From positions 1-7,123 of the forward strand of contig JAZRYS010000102.1 of the NCBI GenBank assembly GCA_045600865.1: a stretch of DNA of 7,123 nucleotides, read 5' to 3'. Under the pieces are notes generated by a model. The model did not search any database. It was not told the origin of the DNA and saw nothing but the letters and a program-made list of their open reading frames with translations. Origin of the DNA: Aphodosoma sp045600865 (lineage in GTDB: Bacteria > Bacteroidota > Bacteroidia > Bacteroidales > Paludibacteraceae). A program made the translations under genes and the position numbers. Numbering within the stretch: position 1 is the stretch's first letter; the number at the start of each line of letters is the position of its first letter. Shown one piece after another: positions 1 to 6,849 of this stretch.

Positions 1-302
1 AATTCAATGATTGAGTCACATCCAAAGGCAGAAACCAGGGTGTCATAATAAGTACCTGCCTCATACAATCTCTTAGCGTTCCAGATGAGTGGCAACTGTG
101 AACGATAGATTGTCGTGTCTTCCGTAACAAAGTATGTAGGGTTGACAGTGAGGGTGAGAACATAAACCGAATCATAATCGGTAGTTGCAGAGATGGTGTC
201 ATAATATATGCCTGTCTCTGTGAGGTTACGGCCATGCCATGAATACACATCACCCTGACAGATAGAATGAGACTCGTCAACGATGATAGTATCACGTGGG
301 AC
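1..302 (-). repeat. GCDS-type surface-protein repeats, at least two copies (residues 1611-1710+)
   Basis: Copy 1 contains ICQGDVYSWHGRNL, GIYYDT and DYDSVYVLTLTV. Copy 2 contains a VTEDTTIYRS start, IWNAKRLYEAGTYYDT and FGCDSII. This is the 'C.G..Y.W.G......G.Y.DT....GCDSI..L.L.V' repeat typical of large Bacteroidota surface proteins, where it usually precedes the C-terminal sorting domain. In copy 1 the final GCDS has become DYDS. The second copy runs off the window, so the total number is unknown. Confidence 0.75.
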
Positions 303-3300
303 ATAATCCGTACAGTTATTGTTGAACTGGACATCGCCAAAGCAAAGTATGCTGCCAGTAAGATAATTATTGGTGCCGTCATTAGAAATTGTCACCGAAC
401 CAGAGAATGGTTGATAAGCCAAATACTGCGTAGTCGCATCATAATAGGCTACTGAAAGATTGCCATCTGCCATATCAAAAGTGCCGTATGGCTCATCTGC
501 ATTTTCATTATAGACTGTACCATAGAGAATATAGTCATCGCCAGTAGCCATGAAATCGTAAGCATATATGCCATATTGTATATATTCATCATAATATGTA
601 TTCCGATCCAGCTGAAGATAGCCTGTGAAATTCCTTATCGTTGAAGGTACAGGGTCAGCGTATTCAAAATAAATCTCATACAAGACAGAATCCGTGCCTA
701 AATAATGGATAAGCGCATTATAGCTGTTAGGTGCTTGTCCCGCAGTGACCACTGCATCAGGAAGGAGGCGGCTGAGTCCGACAGAGACAGCACCATCGGC
801 AGTTCTTATATTGAGTGCCGTGTAGCCATCCATAAGCACATCGGCATCTGTATATGTACCAGCAACGGATGTTGCATTCTGGATCGTGAAATAGAGTGAA
901 TAGAGATGAAGCGTATCCTCACCCCTGAACTGGAACATGCCGCTGCCAGCCACATCGTCAACAACGATACATGACTTCTTGTCGTTTATCGCGACATAAA
1001 CTGTGTCGATAGGGTCAATAGGGCGTGGTGCCGTGTAAGTGATGTGATATGGTTGACCATTCTCGTCAGTTACGTATGCATCGTATGAGCCATTGTTCCT
1101 TACGATTGAAGCAGAAGAGTAATTTATATAAGTCTGCGCAACATAATCTACTCCATAGCTGTATGTTTCCAACATATCAGCCAATGTATAAGTCTGGCCA
1201 TCAACAATGTCAGTTGCGCCCTGCTCACAAATGACATCAAAATAAAACTTATAATCATCGTTTTGGAGAACTATGTAAAGGTCATTGTCTTCTGAATAGA
1301 ACTGAGAAGAAGTCTGTGTGCAGACAACATCAATGGTATCAGGAACATGGTCAGCGTATGCAAAGTCAATCCAATACAGCGTACTGTCATTACCTACCCA
1401 CTTGATTTCAGCGGTGCAATTAGAGGCAGATCCGGTCACTGTAGCACCAAGCAGATTGTTGCACGGGATAGCCGTTTGATTTCCTAATGCATCTATGCTG
1501 TAAAGCATGAAATACTGGTCATTATCGTATCTGTCAGCCAATGTGTAATTACCTGCGAAAGTAGTCGCATTGAATACCACGTTCATCAAATAGTCATTGT
1601 TATCGCTATAACCGATAAGCTGGATTACGCCCATGTCGGCAATCAAGTTAGATGCAACGTTGTTGAAATTGGCATTCGACATCGAGATGAAGACAGTGTC
1701 GGTTGGCTGTGTGATTGGGTCTATATAGGTGTAAGTGATGTGATATGACTGACCATTCTCGTCAGTTACGTATACATCGTATGAGCCATTGTTCCTTACG
1801 ATTGAAGCAGAAGAGTAATTTATATAAGTCTGCGCAACATAATCTACTCCATAGCTGTATGTTTCCAACATATCAGCCAATGTATAAGTCTGGCCATCAA
1901 CTATGTCAGTTGCACCTTCTGCACAAAATATGTCAAAGGCAAAGCCATAATCATCGTTTTTGAGAACTATGTAAAGGTCATTGTCTTCTGAATAGAACTG
2001 AGAAGAAGCCTGTGTGCAAACGACATCAATGGTATCATAGACAATAGGAGCGGAATTGTTGACAATGGAAACATTATCTAATGCCAAGCCATACGTTTTG
2101 GTGACAGAGCCATCGTCACGCCAATTTGCCTGGAAATAATACATTCCATCAGCAGGCACAGCAACCTCATATTCAGCATGATTCCATGAAGGAACACTTA
2201 CAATGACGTTTGGAGAAACAGTGAGATTTCCAACAGGGGCTGTAGAGTTCAAAGAACTGATACATCCCACTTCGTTCTCAACAGGATATAAGAAAATACG
2301 TCCATAGTCGTATGCTGCAGATTCTCCTGTACATCGGTAATCGTATGAAACTGTGTATGTGCCTGCTGTCATTGGAACAAGAATCCTTGCATACGCCTGA
2401 CCATTACATGATGAATAGTTATATGAGGAACCATCGTCTGAGACGTAAAGAGCATTAGATCCACCATTGTTGGTTCCAGAGCCAATCACAAACGAGTTGC
2501 AATTTCCATTATCGCCGAATTCCCATTTCGAAGCATCAGAAATAGTTTCAAAAGTACAGTTATATGGCAAAGAGACAGGGTTAGCCTGGACATCACCGAC
2601 AATGGCACGAATCATCCATGTGGCATCAAATCCATAATCCAGTATATTGTCATACGAAGAGCCATCATCGAGAGAGATGAAAGAGCCGTTAGGATTTGCG
2701 GCATACGAAGTGTAAGAACAAGGGTAGTATGAAGCGTCATCGCATGAGAGGATTACCCATATAACGTTGTTGCCGCAATTTATTGGTGTAGGCAACTGGT
2801 ATGTTTGCCAACCGATGTTAGGTGCTGGGGTGAAGGAAAACTGGTCAAGCAAGGTCTGAGGGGCAGCAGTACCACCCTTATAGATTTTTGCCACAATGGC
2901 AGTTGTGGCACTTTGGTCACAGTAATATGAGATGGCATTCAACGCCTTGCCTTGCAGAGGCGAACCAGACTCGAACTTCGCACCCCAAAAAATAGAGCTA
3001 CCACCAGACCTTCCAATATTGCTGACAACATCATGTACACAATAGCCAACTTCATCTCCTTGCCCTATTGATTCAAAGTTAGCAGTCACAGACATATCGT
3101 CATAAACGGTAAAATCTCTCGTGTAATCCGTTGAGGCGTCGTTCCAATCGACAAAACGATAATTGTCGGCAGATGAAGCGGTAAGAGTAACAACCGTACC
3201 CGCAGAGACGGAAGAATATGAAGGGGTTACGGAACCACCATACGAAGGTGAGGCAGTAGCAGTTATAGTGTAAAGAGGTGTAGTGCTGTCTTCAATGATA

Positions 3301-5132
3301 CCCTTGATCAGCCATGAACCATAAATATTATAACTTTCAGGATATGAAGTCCAGACACCACCACTCAAATATTTCATGCTGTTAGTATTTCCTCCATAAA
3401 AAGATGACATTATCTTAGGGTATCCAGAACCTGTATAAGAGAGGGTAATCCACAAAGACCTTGTATTGTCAATCGGATAAGGAGTATTCAGGTGGACATT
3501 AATCCAACTCTGAGTGGCAGATGGAGTGAACTGCTGGGAATAAACCTGAGTCATCTGTGTTCCATCACCCTGATAGAGTATAAGAGTATATGGACCAGAC
3601 TCATAAAGCATCAACATGACATCAGAAAGTCGTTTATTAGCCTGGAGAGCAGAGGCAGGATAACGGATGCCCCATTGAGAGGTGCCGGATCCAGAATACG
3701 CCGTTGCCCACTCTTCGCCACAATAATAGAGGGTATCAGTTGGCAGTGTAGTGAAAAAGGCAGTCCTGCTGAAAGATGATGAGGTGGCTACAACGTAACG
3801 AGGATTTGACTTGTCATAGTCATCCCAATGGTCAAATAGATATCCATCGTTAGCTGTTGCCATAAGTGTTGCCACGTCATACTGGTTATATGTACCAGAA
3901 CCCGAGACTGTGCCAAGTGACGGATTGGCTGAGTTTGCAGTAATTGTAGTGGTTGTTGGCATGAAGCCTTGTATAGGTTCTATGCCAATCACGGCACCGT
4001 TATTGAGATTGAATGTATAAGAAGAGTTTCCTCCTGTTCCACCAGTGCCTGGGTGCAAGTCACCGATGGCGTAGAATCCATCATAGGCACCTCCCCATCC
4101 CCAGTTGAAATGGAAATAGTTACTGCTGTTGTATCCATCACATACGAAACAGTGTCCTCCACTTGGATCTCGACCATCGTAGAGCACTACCCTGCTGGCG
4201 TCAAGCTCAGATTTCAGTATTGACTTCCATTCGGCATCGGTCATATCAGAATAATGGATGTCACGTATGTTGTTGCTGTATTTGAAATGGGTTTGAAGAA
4301 TAAGTTCCGCACTTGGATTGAAGCCATGAGTCGTGGCAGTAAGTGCACCGCTGCCACCATTCGCAGAAATGTCGTATCCCATTTCCATAGCAACCCCGAC
4401 ATGATACATCAATGTCGCCACAGCATTTTTCTGAGTAGAAGTTGAGGACGATGTAAGACTATTAGGCATGTTTGACCACTCGTAAGTGGTATTTTCAAAA
4501 TCGGCAGAGAGAGTCTGTCCATTCCATGAATATGAATGTGAGCCATGGCCTGTAGTTGGATGGTTCCAATATTTCATCACCTGTGCAGTGGCAGTAGCGA
4601 CACATCCAGTTACGGTTTTTGTGCCATTTATTGTAGGGCACAAATCGTTGTAATAAGGACTCTGATTCCATGTAGTAGTTACAAGAGGACCAACCACAGT
4701 AGCCATAGAGTTCATGATGGAAGACTTGGGATTGGAATAAGCGTTCCATTCACGCTGAACGACAGCAGTAGGCTCGACGTTATGTGCAACGAGCGAGTCA
4801 ATCTGAGTCTCATAGTCAAAGAACCACTCTTTCACATGCTCCGGTATGTCGGAAGAGGAAAAACAAGTGGTCAATGAGTAACCGAGGATTGGAATCACCC
4901 TATCGTCGGCAGCTACTATGACAAAGCCTTTCGCTCCATCAAAGCCAAAGACATAGAGTTGGTGAAACATTCCCTCGGGTGCAATGTTGACGACAGGGTT
5001 GTCGCCAATAGGAATGTTCTGAGTGATTGCGAAGTTTTCCGCAATCTGTCTGGCAATGTTTATGCTTACAGGCTTTGCCCAAGCCAGCAAGACAGACATC
5101 GTCAAGAATAGAGGAAGTAATAATTTCTTCAT
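1..5132 (-). CDS. Giant secreted C10 (streptopain-family) cysteine protease with adhesin-like repeat tail, 3' end cut by window
   Basis: I read the frame codon by codon from ATG at 5132-5130 to the window edge: 1710 codons and no stop, so the C-terminus is missing. Seen: a signal peptide (residues 1-19, hydrophobic core then AWA-K); a propeptide-like region (about 20-140) containing GFVIVAADDRVIPILGY; and a C10 catalytic domain (about 145-370). That domain has WNQSPYYNDLCP at 155-166 (probable oxyanion Gln157), TGCVATATAQVMKYW with nucleophile Cys177, GGHCFVCDGY with His327, and HFNWGWGG at 341-348. The Cys-His spacing of 150 is close to that in streptopain (SpeB). The tail holds, in order, InlB-B-like repeats and beta-sandwiches twice, a MAM-like sandwich, five tandem modules and GCDS-type repeats. 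Known of the family: secreted proteases made as zymogens, for example SpeB and interpain A. Inferred: an exported, perhaps surface-anchored protease whose tail binds host or food polymers. Streptopain is about 400 residues, so this protein is over four times longer. The start lies 2 nt after the ATPase stop and has no Shine-Dalgarno sequence, as is usual in Bacteroidota. Protease call very sure; substrate unknown. Confidence 0.95.
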   Translation of the reverse strand, partial: MKKLLLPLFLTMSVLLAWAKPVSINIARQIAENFAITQNIPIGDNPVVNIAPEGMFHQLYVFGFDGAKGFVIVAADDRVIPILGYSLTTCFSSSDIPEHVKEWFFDYETQIDSLVAHNVEPTAVVQREWNAYSNPKSSIMNSMATVVGPLVTTTWNQSPYYNDLCPTINGTKTVTGCVATATAQVMKYWNHPTTGHGSHSYSWNGQTLSADFENTTYEWSNMPNSLTSSSTSTQKNAVATLMYHVGVAMEMGYDISANGGSGALTATTHGFNPSAELILQTHFKYSNNIRDIHYSDMTDAEWKSILKSELDASRVVLYDGRDPSGGHCFVCDGYNSSNYFHFNWGWGGAYDGFYAIGDLHPGTGGTGGNSSYTFNLNNGAVIGIEPIQGFMPTTTTITANSANPSLGTVSGSGTYNQYDVATLMATANDGYLFDHWDDYDKSNPRYVVATSSSFSRTAFFTTLPTDTLYYCGEEWATAYSGSGTSQWGIRYPASALQANKRLSDVMLMLYESGPYTLILYQGDGTQMTQVYSQQFTPSATQSWINVHLNTPYPIDNTRSLWITLSYTGSGYPKIMSSFYGGNTNSMKYLSGGVWTSYPESYNIYGSWLIKGIIEDSTTPLYTITATASPSYGGSVTPSYSSVSAGTVVTLTASSADNYRFVDWNDASTDYTRDFTVYDDMSVTANFESIGQGDEVGYCVHDVVSNIGRSGGSSIFWGAKFESGSPLQGKALNAISYYCDQSATTAIVAKIYKGGTAAPQTLLDQFSFTPAPNIGWQTYQLPTPINCGNNVIWVILSCDDASYYPCSYTSYAANPNGSFISLDDGSSYDNILDYGFDATWMIRAIVGDVQANPVSLPYNCTFETISDASKWEFGDNGNCNSFVIGSGTNNGGSNALYVSDDGSSYNYSSCNGQAYARILVPMTAGTYTVSYDYRCTGESAAYDYGRIFLYPVENEVGCISSLNSTAPVGNLTVSPNVIVSVPSWNHAEYEVAVPADGMYYFQANWRDDGSVTKTYGLALDNVSIVNNSAPIVYDTIDVVCTQASSQFYSEDNDLYIVLKNDDYGFAFDIFCAEGATDIVDGQTYTLADMLETYSYGVDYVAQTYINYSSASIVRNNGSYDVYVTDENGQSYHITYTYIDPITQPTDTVFISMSNANFNNVASNLIADMGVIQLIGYSDNNDYLMNVVFNATTFAGNYTLADRYDNDQYFMLYSIDALGNQTAIPCNNLLGATVTGSASNCTAEIKWVGNDSTLYWIDFAYADHVPDTIDVVCTQTSSQFYSEDNDLYIVLQNDDYKFYFDVICEQGATDIVDGQTYTLADMLETYSYGVDYVAQTYINYSSASIVRNNGSYDAYVTDENGQPYHITYTAPRPIDPIDTVYVAINDKKSCIVVDDVAGSGMFQFRGEDTLHLYSLYFTIQNATSVAGTYTDADVLMDGYTALNIRTADGAVSVGLSRLLPDAVVTAGQAPNSYNALIHYLGTDSVLYEIYFEYADPVPSTIRNFTGYLQLDRNTYYDEYIQYGIYAYDFMATGDDYILYGTVYNENADEPYGTFDMADGNLSVAYYDATTQYLAYQPFSGSVTISNDGTNNYLTGSILCFGDVQFNNNCTDYVPRDTIIVDESHSICQGDVYSWHGRNLTETGIYYDTISATTDYDSVYVLTLTVNPTYFVTEDTTIYRSQLPLIWNAKRLYEAGTYYDTLVSAFGCDSIIE
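309..2027 (-). repeat. Array of about five tandem beta-rich modules (residues 1036-1608)
   Basis: Five consecutive segments share a G-x-Y-T-x-A-D-like core followed by beta strands. The cores are GQTYTLADML (about 1080), AGNYTLADRY (about 1193), GQTYTLADML again (about 1312), AGTYTDADVL (about 1424) and YGTFDMADGN (about 1549). Segments are joined by linkers such as PTDTVFIS, PDTIDVVC and PIDTVYV. Modules 1 and 3 are almost identical. I recognise the style from Bacteroidota secreted proteins but cannot assign a named family. A lipocalin-like or beta-barrel fold is a guess. Confidence 0.6.
1033..1338 (-). repeat. Direct repeat copy 2 (module 3 of the array)
   Basis: This is the partner of 1729-2034. 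Both copies encode TQxSSQFYSEDNDLYIVL, then GATDIVDGQTYTLADMLE, then an identical stretch through SSASIVRNNGSYD, then VTDENGQ. The silent positions are also mostly identical, which points to recent duplication or gene conversion rather than selection on protein alone. Confidence 0.9.
1729..2034 (-). repeat. Direct repeat copy 1 (module 1 of the array)
   Basis: This stretch of about 306 bp matches 1033-1338 at an offset of exactly 696 bp (232 codons). The half at about 1729-1890 is nearly identical to its partner, with only a few substitutions (near 1748 and 1774). Divergence is concentrated at about 1911-1960, encoding FAFDIFCAEG here against FYFDVICEQG in the other copy. The reading frame is preserved. 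Confidence 0.9.
2058..2579 (-). other. MAM / cleaved-adhesin-like beta-sandwich (residues 852-1025)
   Basis: The segment opens with LPYNCTFE...KWEFGDNG, continues SFVIGSGTNNGGSNALYVSD and DDGSSYNYSS, and ends YGLALDNVSIV. This is the typical signature of the MAM-like or 'choice-of-anchor J' jelly-roll domains that are abundant in Bacteroidota surface proteins and in the adhesin parts of gingipains. In gingipain-type proteins such domains bind host proteins. Here binding is inferred only. Confidence 0.7.
2589..3047 (-). other. Beta-sandwich module 2 (residues 696-848)
   Basis: This is a diverged copy of the module at 3294-3728, with the same order of landmarks: a YC start, a G.SG then WGAKF stretch, a strand-rich middle with LPTPINCGNNVIWVIL, and the end TWMIRAIVGD. 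Together with the preceding InlB-type repeat it forms the second of two roughly 225-residue units. The copies differ widely in sequence, so the duplication is old. Confidence 0.5.
3072..3275 (-). repeat. InlB-B-like repeat 2, residues 620-687
   Basis: This is a very clear match to the divergent InlB B-repeat scheme: YTITATASPSYGGSVTPSYS, then SAGTVVTLTA, then NYRFVDWNDA, then RDFTVYDDMSVTANF. It is a better match than repeat 1, which helps to identify that copy. It sits between the two beta-sandwich modules and probably acts as a rigid spacer. Confidence 0.85.
3294..3728 (-). other. Beta-sandwich module 1 (residues 469-613)
   Basis: The segment starts YYCGEEWATAYSGSG and WGIRYPAS and ends GSWLIKGIIED. 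Its alternating beta-strand character resembles the jelly-roll modules of Bacteroidota secreted proteases. A second, diverged copy with the same landmarks (YC..., WGAKFE..., TWMIRAIVGD) follows the second InlB-type repeat, so the two form a duplicated unit. I cannot name the domain family with certainty. A carbohydrate- or protein-binding role is inferred. Confidence 0.5.
3753..3944 (-). repeat. InlB-B-like (Listeria-Bacteroides type) repeat 1, residues 397-460
   Basis: The pattern TITANSANPSLGTVSGSGTY, then a V-x-TLMATA strand, then GYLFDHWDD, then a strand ending TAFF follows the usual 'I.A..NP..G.V...G.Y..G..v.L.A....GY.F..W.......... F' scheme of divergent InlB B-repeats. These are small beta-grasp-like spacer modules on secreted proteins. 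This one directly follows the protease domain and pairs with the second copy about 223 residues later. Confidence 0.7.
4017..4700 (-). other. C10 peptidase catalytic domain (about residues 145-372)
   Basis: This part holds all the recognisable streptopain-family landmarks: Gln157 before PYYNDLCP, nucleophile Cys177 in TGCVATA, His327 in GGHCFVCDGY, and Asn343/Trp344 in HFNWGWGG. The upstream stretch (about 20-140) matches the usual propeptide position and contains the typical GFVIVAADD sequence. A Cys (328) directly follows the catalytic His, where family members more often have Ala. Cys328 and Cys331 are an extra close pair. All catalytic residues are present, so activity is expected. Confidence 0.9.
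5076..5132 (-). other. Signal peptide of the C10 protease (residues 1-19)
   Basis: The N-terminus MKKLLLPLFLTMSVLLAWA has a basic start, an unbroken hydrophobic core and small residues before a likely signal peptidase I site (AWA before Lys20). There is no lipobox Cys, so a Sec-exported soluble protein is more likely than a lipoprotein. The signal also supports this ATG as the true start. Confidence 0.85.
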
Positions 5133-5134
5133 AA

Positions 5135-6730
5135 TTAGTATAACGTTTTAATTTTCCAGTCTTTGACTGCAAGTTTTGTCATATCGAAACGGATGCCAAC
5201 TTGCACAATCTTGCGACCATCAGTAGTATATGGCACACCATAGTCGCCACTTTCAATCTGCTTCAACGCAGATAGTGAAGTGCCGTGGAGTTTGAGTTCC
5301 ATCACGTATATTGTGTCTGGCATCTTGATGAGGATGTCAATTCTGCCCTTTATGCACTTCACCTGAGTGCGGACATAAACGTTCAGCATTGAGAAGATTA
5401 TGTAGAAGGTCCACTCGTAGAATCCTTCAGCTGTCGAAACCTCTTCAAGTTTCTTTTTGAATCCCTCGACGTATGGCAAACCAGCCATATATGCCTTAAG
5501 TTCCTTTAGGGCAAGCTCAATGTCATTTTGGCGCAATGCCTTCCAGAACTTCATTGCGAAACCCATCTGCACGTCGGATTGCTTCATGCCTATGTATGTA
5601 GGCATCATACTGCCAATAAAACCTGTACGTACTTCCTGGTTAGGGAAATCAAGGGTATATGCGTATGTCAACGGGTCGTAATCTTTTATAGTGAGATAGC
5701 CGCTTTGGTAGAGCAGTGGCAGCGAGTCTGTCATTGCCTCGGTCGGCACGTCAAAGCCTTCGGAAGATGCTTCCAAACGCTCAAGTGTGGTGATGTCTGT
5801 ATTATAGTGTTTCAGCACCTCGAATATAAACGATGGAGTTCCGCTCTGGAACCAATAGTTTTCCATTTCCAGATTGGCAAACGCTTTCAGAAGGCTGTAT
5901 GGGTTATACACACCAATCTTTGCCTTTGTGAAATAATAGCCGTCATAACGTTTGCGCAACATTTCGCGCATCTCGTCATAGCCAACTCCCATCGTGCGGC
6001 CGAGACGCTCGATGTCAGGCCGAAAGACTGTGTCCAACTCTTCGTCCGTAAAGCCTGTGAGTGCAGCAAACTGTGGCAGCATTGATATGTTGTTCAGGTT
6101 GTTCAGTGTCGAGAATATGCTCAACTGCGAGAACTTTGTTATGCCGGTAATGAAGGTGAACCTTTCGTATGCTGAACAAGCCTTTATAGGTGTGTAGAAC
6201 TCCTGCATTATCGTGCGGGTCTTATCTAAGAGATCAGAATTTCCCAATTTACCAAGCAGGGGTGCGTCATATTCGTCGAATACCAGCACCACACCAAGAC
6301 CAGTCTGATTGTAGGCACGTTTTATCAGACCTGAAAGCCTTGCTCCTGGAGTTCTCTCTTCTTCGTTTCGTCCGTAGGTAGTCTCATATTCACTCAGTTG
6401 CAGACCTATTCTCGGTTGTATCTCTTCTATCGGCAAGTCTTTCACTTCAGATAGGTTGAAGTGGAACACAGGATATTTCACCCACTCCTTTTCATGTTCA
6501 GTTATGGCGAGTCCTTCAAAGAGTTCCTTGCGTCCTTCAAAATACGCTTGGAGTGTAGAAGTAAGCAGTGTCTTACCGAACCTTCGTGGACGGCTGAGGA
6601 ATATCCACCTGCTCAACTGCATCATCTGCCAGATGAGTTCGGTCTTATCAACGTAAAGTTCGCCATTCTTCCTCAGGCTAACAAAATCGTCATTGCCTAC
6701 AGGGTATTTTCTTGTACAAAGTCCTTCCAT
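5135..6730 (-). CDS. AAA-ATPase-like protein with C-terminal PD-(D/E)XK nuclease-like domain
   Basis: This predicts a 531-residue cytoplasmic protein of the type Pfam calls AAA-ATPase_like (PF09820) plus PDDEXK_9 (PF08011). Both names are recalled from sequence patterns; no search was run. Seen, numbered from ATG 6730: the family start KYPVGNDDF...LYVDKTELI; Walker A RPRRFGKT at 47-54 with Lys53/Thr54; Walker B VVLVFDEYDAPL with Asp152/Glu153; the family motif TGITKFSQLSIFSTLNNL at about 195-212; and a C-terminal nuclease-like core with GRIDIL (Asp465) and MELKL (Glu478, Lys480) followed by ALKQIESGDYG. Length is normal for the family and no frame is broken. The frame can be extended to a TTG at 6745, but the promoter at 6754-6785 would then leave almost no leader, so I prefer ATG 6730. 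Family function is unknown; the genes are abundant and often multicopy in Bacteroidota. Its stop lies 2 nt before the protease start. Confidence 0.93.
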   Translation of the reverse strand: MEGLCTRKYPVGNDDFVSLRKNGELYVDKTELIWQMMQLSRWIFLSRPRRFGKTLLTSTLQAYFEGRKELFEGLAITEHEKEWVKYPVFHFNLSEVKDLPIEEIQPRIGLQLSEYETTYGRNEEERTPGARLSGLIKRAYNQTGLGVVLVFDEYDAPLLGKLGNSDLLDKTRTIMQEFYTPIKACSAYERFTFITGITKFSQLSIFSTLNNLNNISMLPQFAALTGFTDEELDTVFRPDIERLGRTMGVGYDEMREMLRKRYDGYYFTKAKIGVYNPYSLLKAFANLEMENYWFQSGTPSFIFEVLKHYNTDITTLERLEASSEGFDVPTEAMTDSLPLLYQSGYLTIKDYDPLTYAYTLDFPNQEVRTGFIGSMMPTYIGMKQSDVQMGFAMKFWKALRQNDIELALKELKAYMAGLPYVEGFKKKLEEVSTAEGFYEWTFYIIFSMLNVYVRTQVKCIKGRIDILIKMPDTIYVMELKLHGTSLSALKQIESGDYGVPYTTDGRKIVQVGIRFDMTKLAVKDWKIKTLY

Positions 6731-6753
6731 AACGATAGTCTTCAATCAGGCTG

Positions 6754-6785
6754 CAAAGTTACGACTTTTTTTCGAGACGGCAAAA
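6754..6785 (-). promoter_or_regulatory. Bacteroides-type promoter for the ATPase (and probably protease) transcript
   Basis: On the minus strand TTTTG (6785-6781, -33 element) is followed after exactly 19 nt by TAACTTTG (6761-6754, -7 element). This fits the Bacteroidota sigma consensus TTTG-N19-21-TAnnTTTG exactly at the conserved positions. Transcription should start near 6749-6747, giving a leader of about 17-19 nt before ATG 6730. That argues against the TTG at 6745 as the start codon. I saw no comparable match just upstream of the protease gene. Confidence 0.82.
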
Positions 6786-6794
6786 TATTTGAGA

Positions 6795-6826
6795 ATAAAA
6801 AAGAGCCGAGGGAAATCCCTCGGCTC
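6795..6826 (-). terminator. Rho-independent terminator, minus strand
   Basis: There is a perfect 10-bp GC-rich stem: GAGCCGAGGG (6803-6812) pairs with CCCTCGGCTC (6817-6826) across a 4-nt loop. On the minus strand the stem is followed by TTTTTTATT (6802-6794). The plus-strand side lacks a U-run, so it terminates only minus-strand transcripts. It ends the transcript of the gene remnant at 6850-6999 and insulates the ATPase promoter 10 nt further on. Confidence 0.9.
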
Positions 6827-6849
6827 AATCATGTTATGCGATGGTAGGA

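Noticed and set aside
1049..1963. Two similar plus-strand open frames (1049-1234, 1745-1963) that look like a duplicated gene
   Set aside because: They are antisense shadows of the near-identical repeat modules in the protease gene. The similarity comes from the minus-strand duplication.
1..5132. CRISPR-like or non-coding tandem array suggested by the repeated sequence
   Set aside because: The repeats are in-frame protein modules of about 60-120 residues with no short direct repeat/spacer pattern.
4939..5172. 77-codon minus-strand open frame across the ATPase-protease junction
   Set aside because: It is out of frame with both genes. The protease frame carries a perfect signal peptide and catalytic motifs, so this is a shifted-frame shadow.
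5133..5200. Possible separate protease promoter (TTGCAG then TATACTAA on the minus strand)
   Set aside because: The -7 box lacks the conserved TTTG and would lie within a few bases of the start codon. It is not a convincing Bacteroides-type promoter.
5528..6085. 185-codon plus-strand open frame
   Set aside because: It lies wholly antisense to the ATPase gene, whose motifs are all intact on the minus strand. The product is rich in Cys/His with no recognisable motif.
6461..6847. 128-codon plus-strand open frame
   Set aside because: It runs antisense over the ATPase start, promoter and terminator, with no family features and no promoter of its own.
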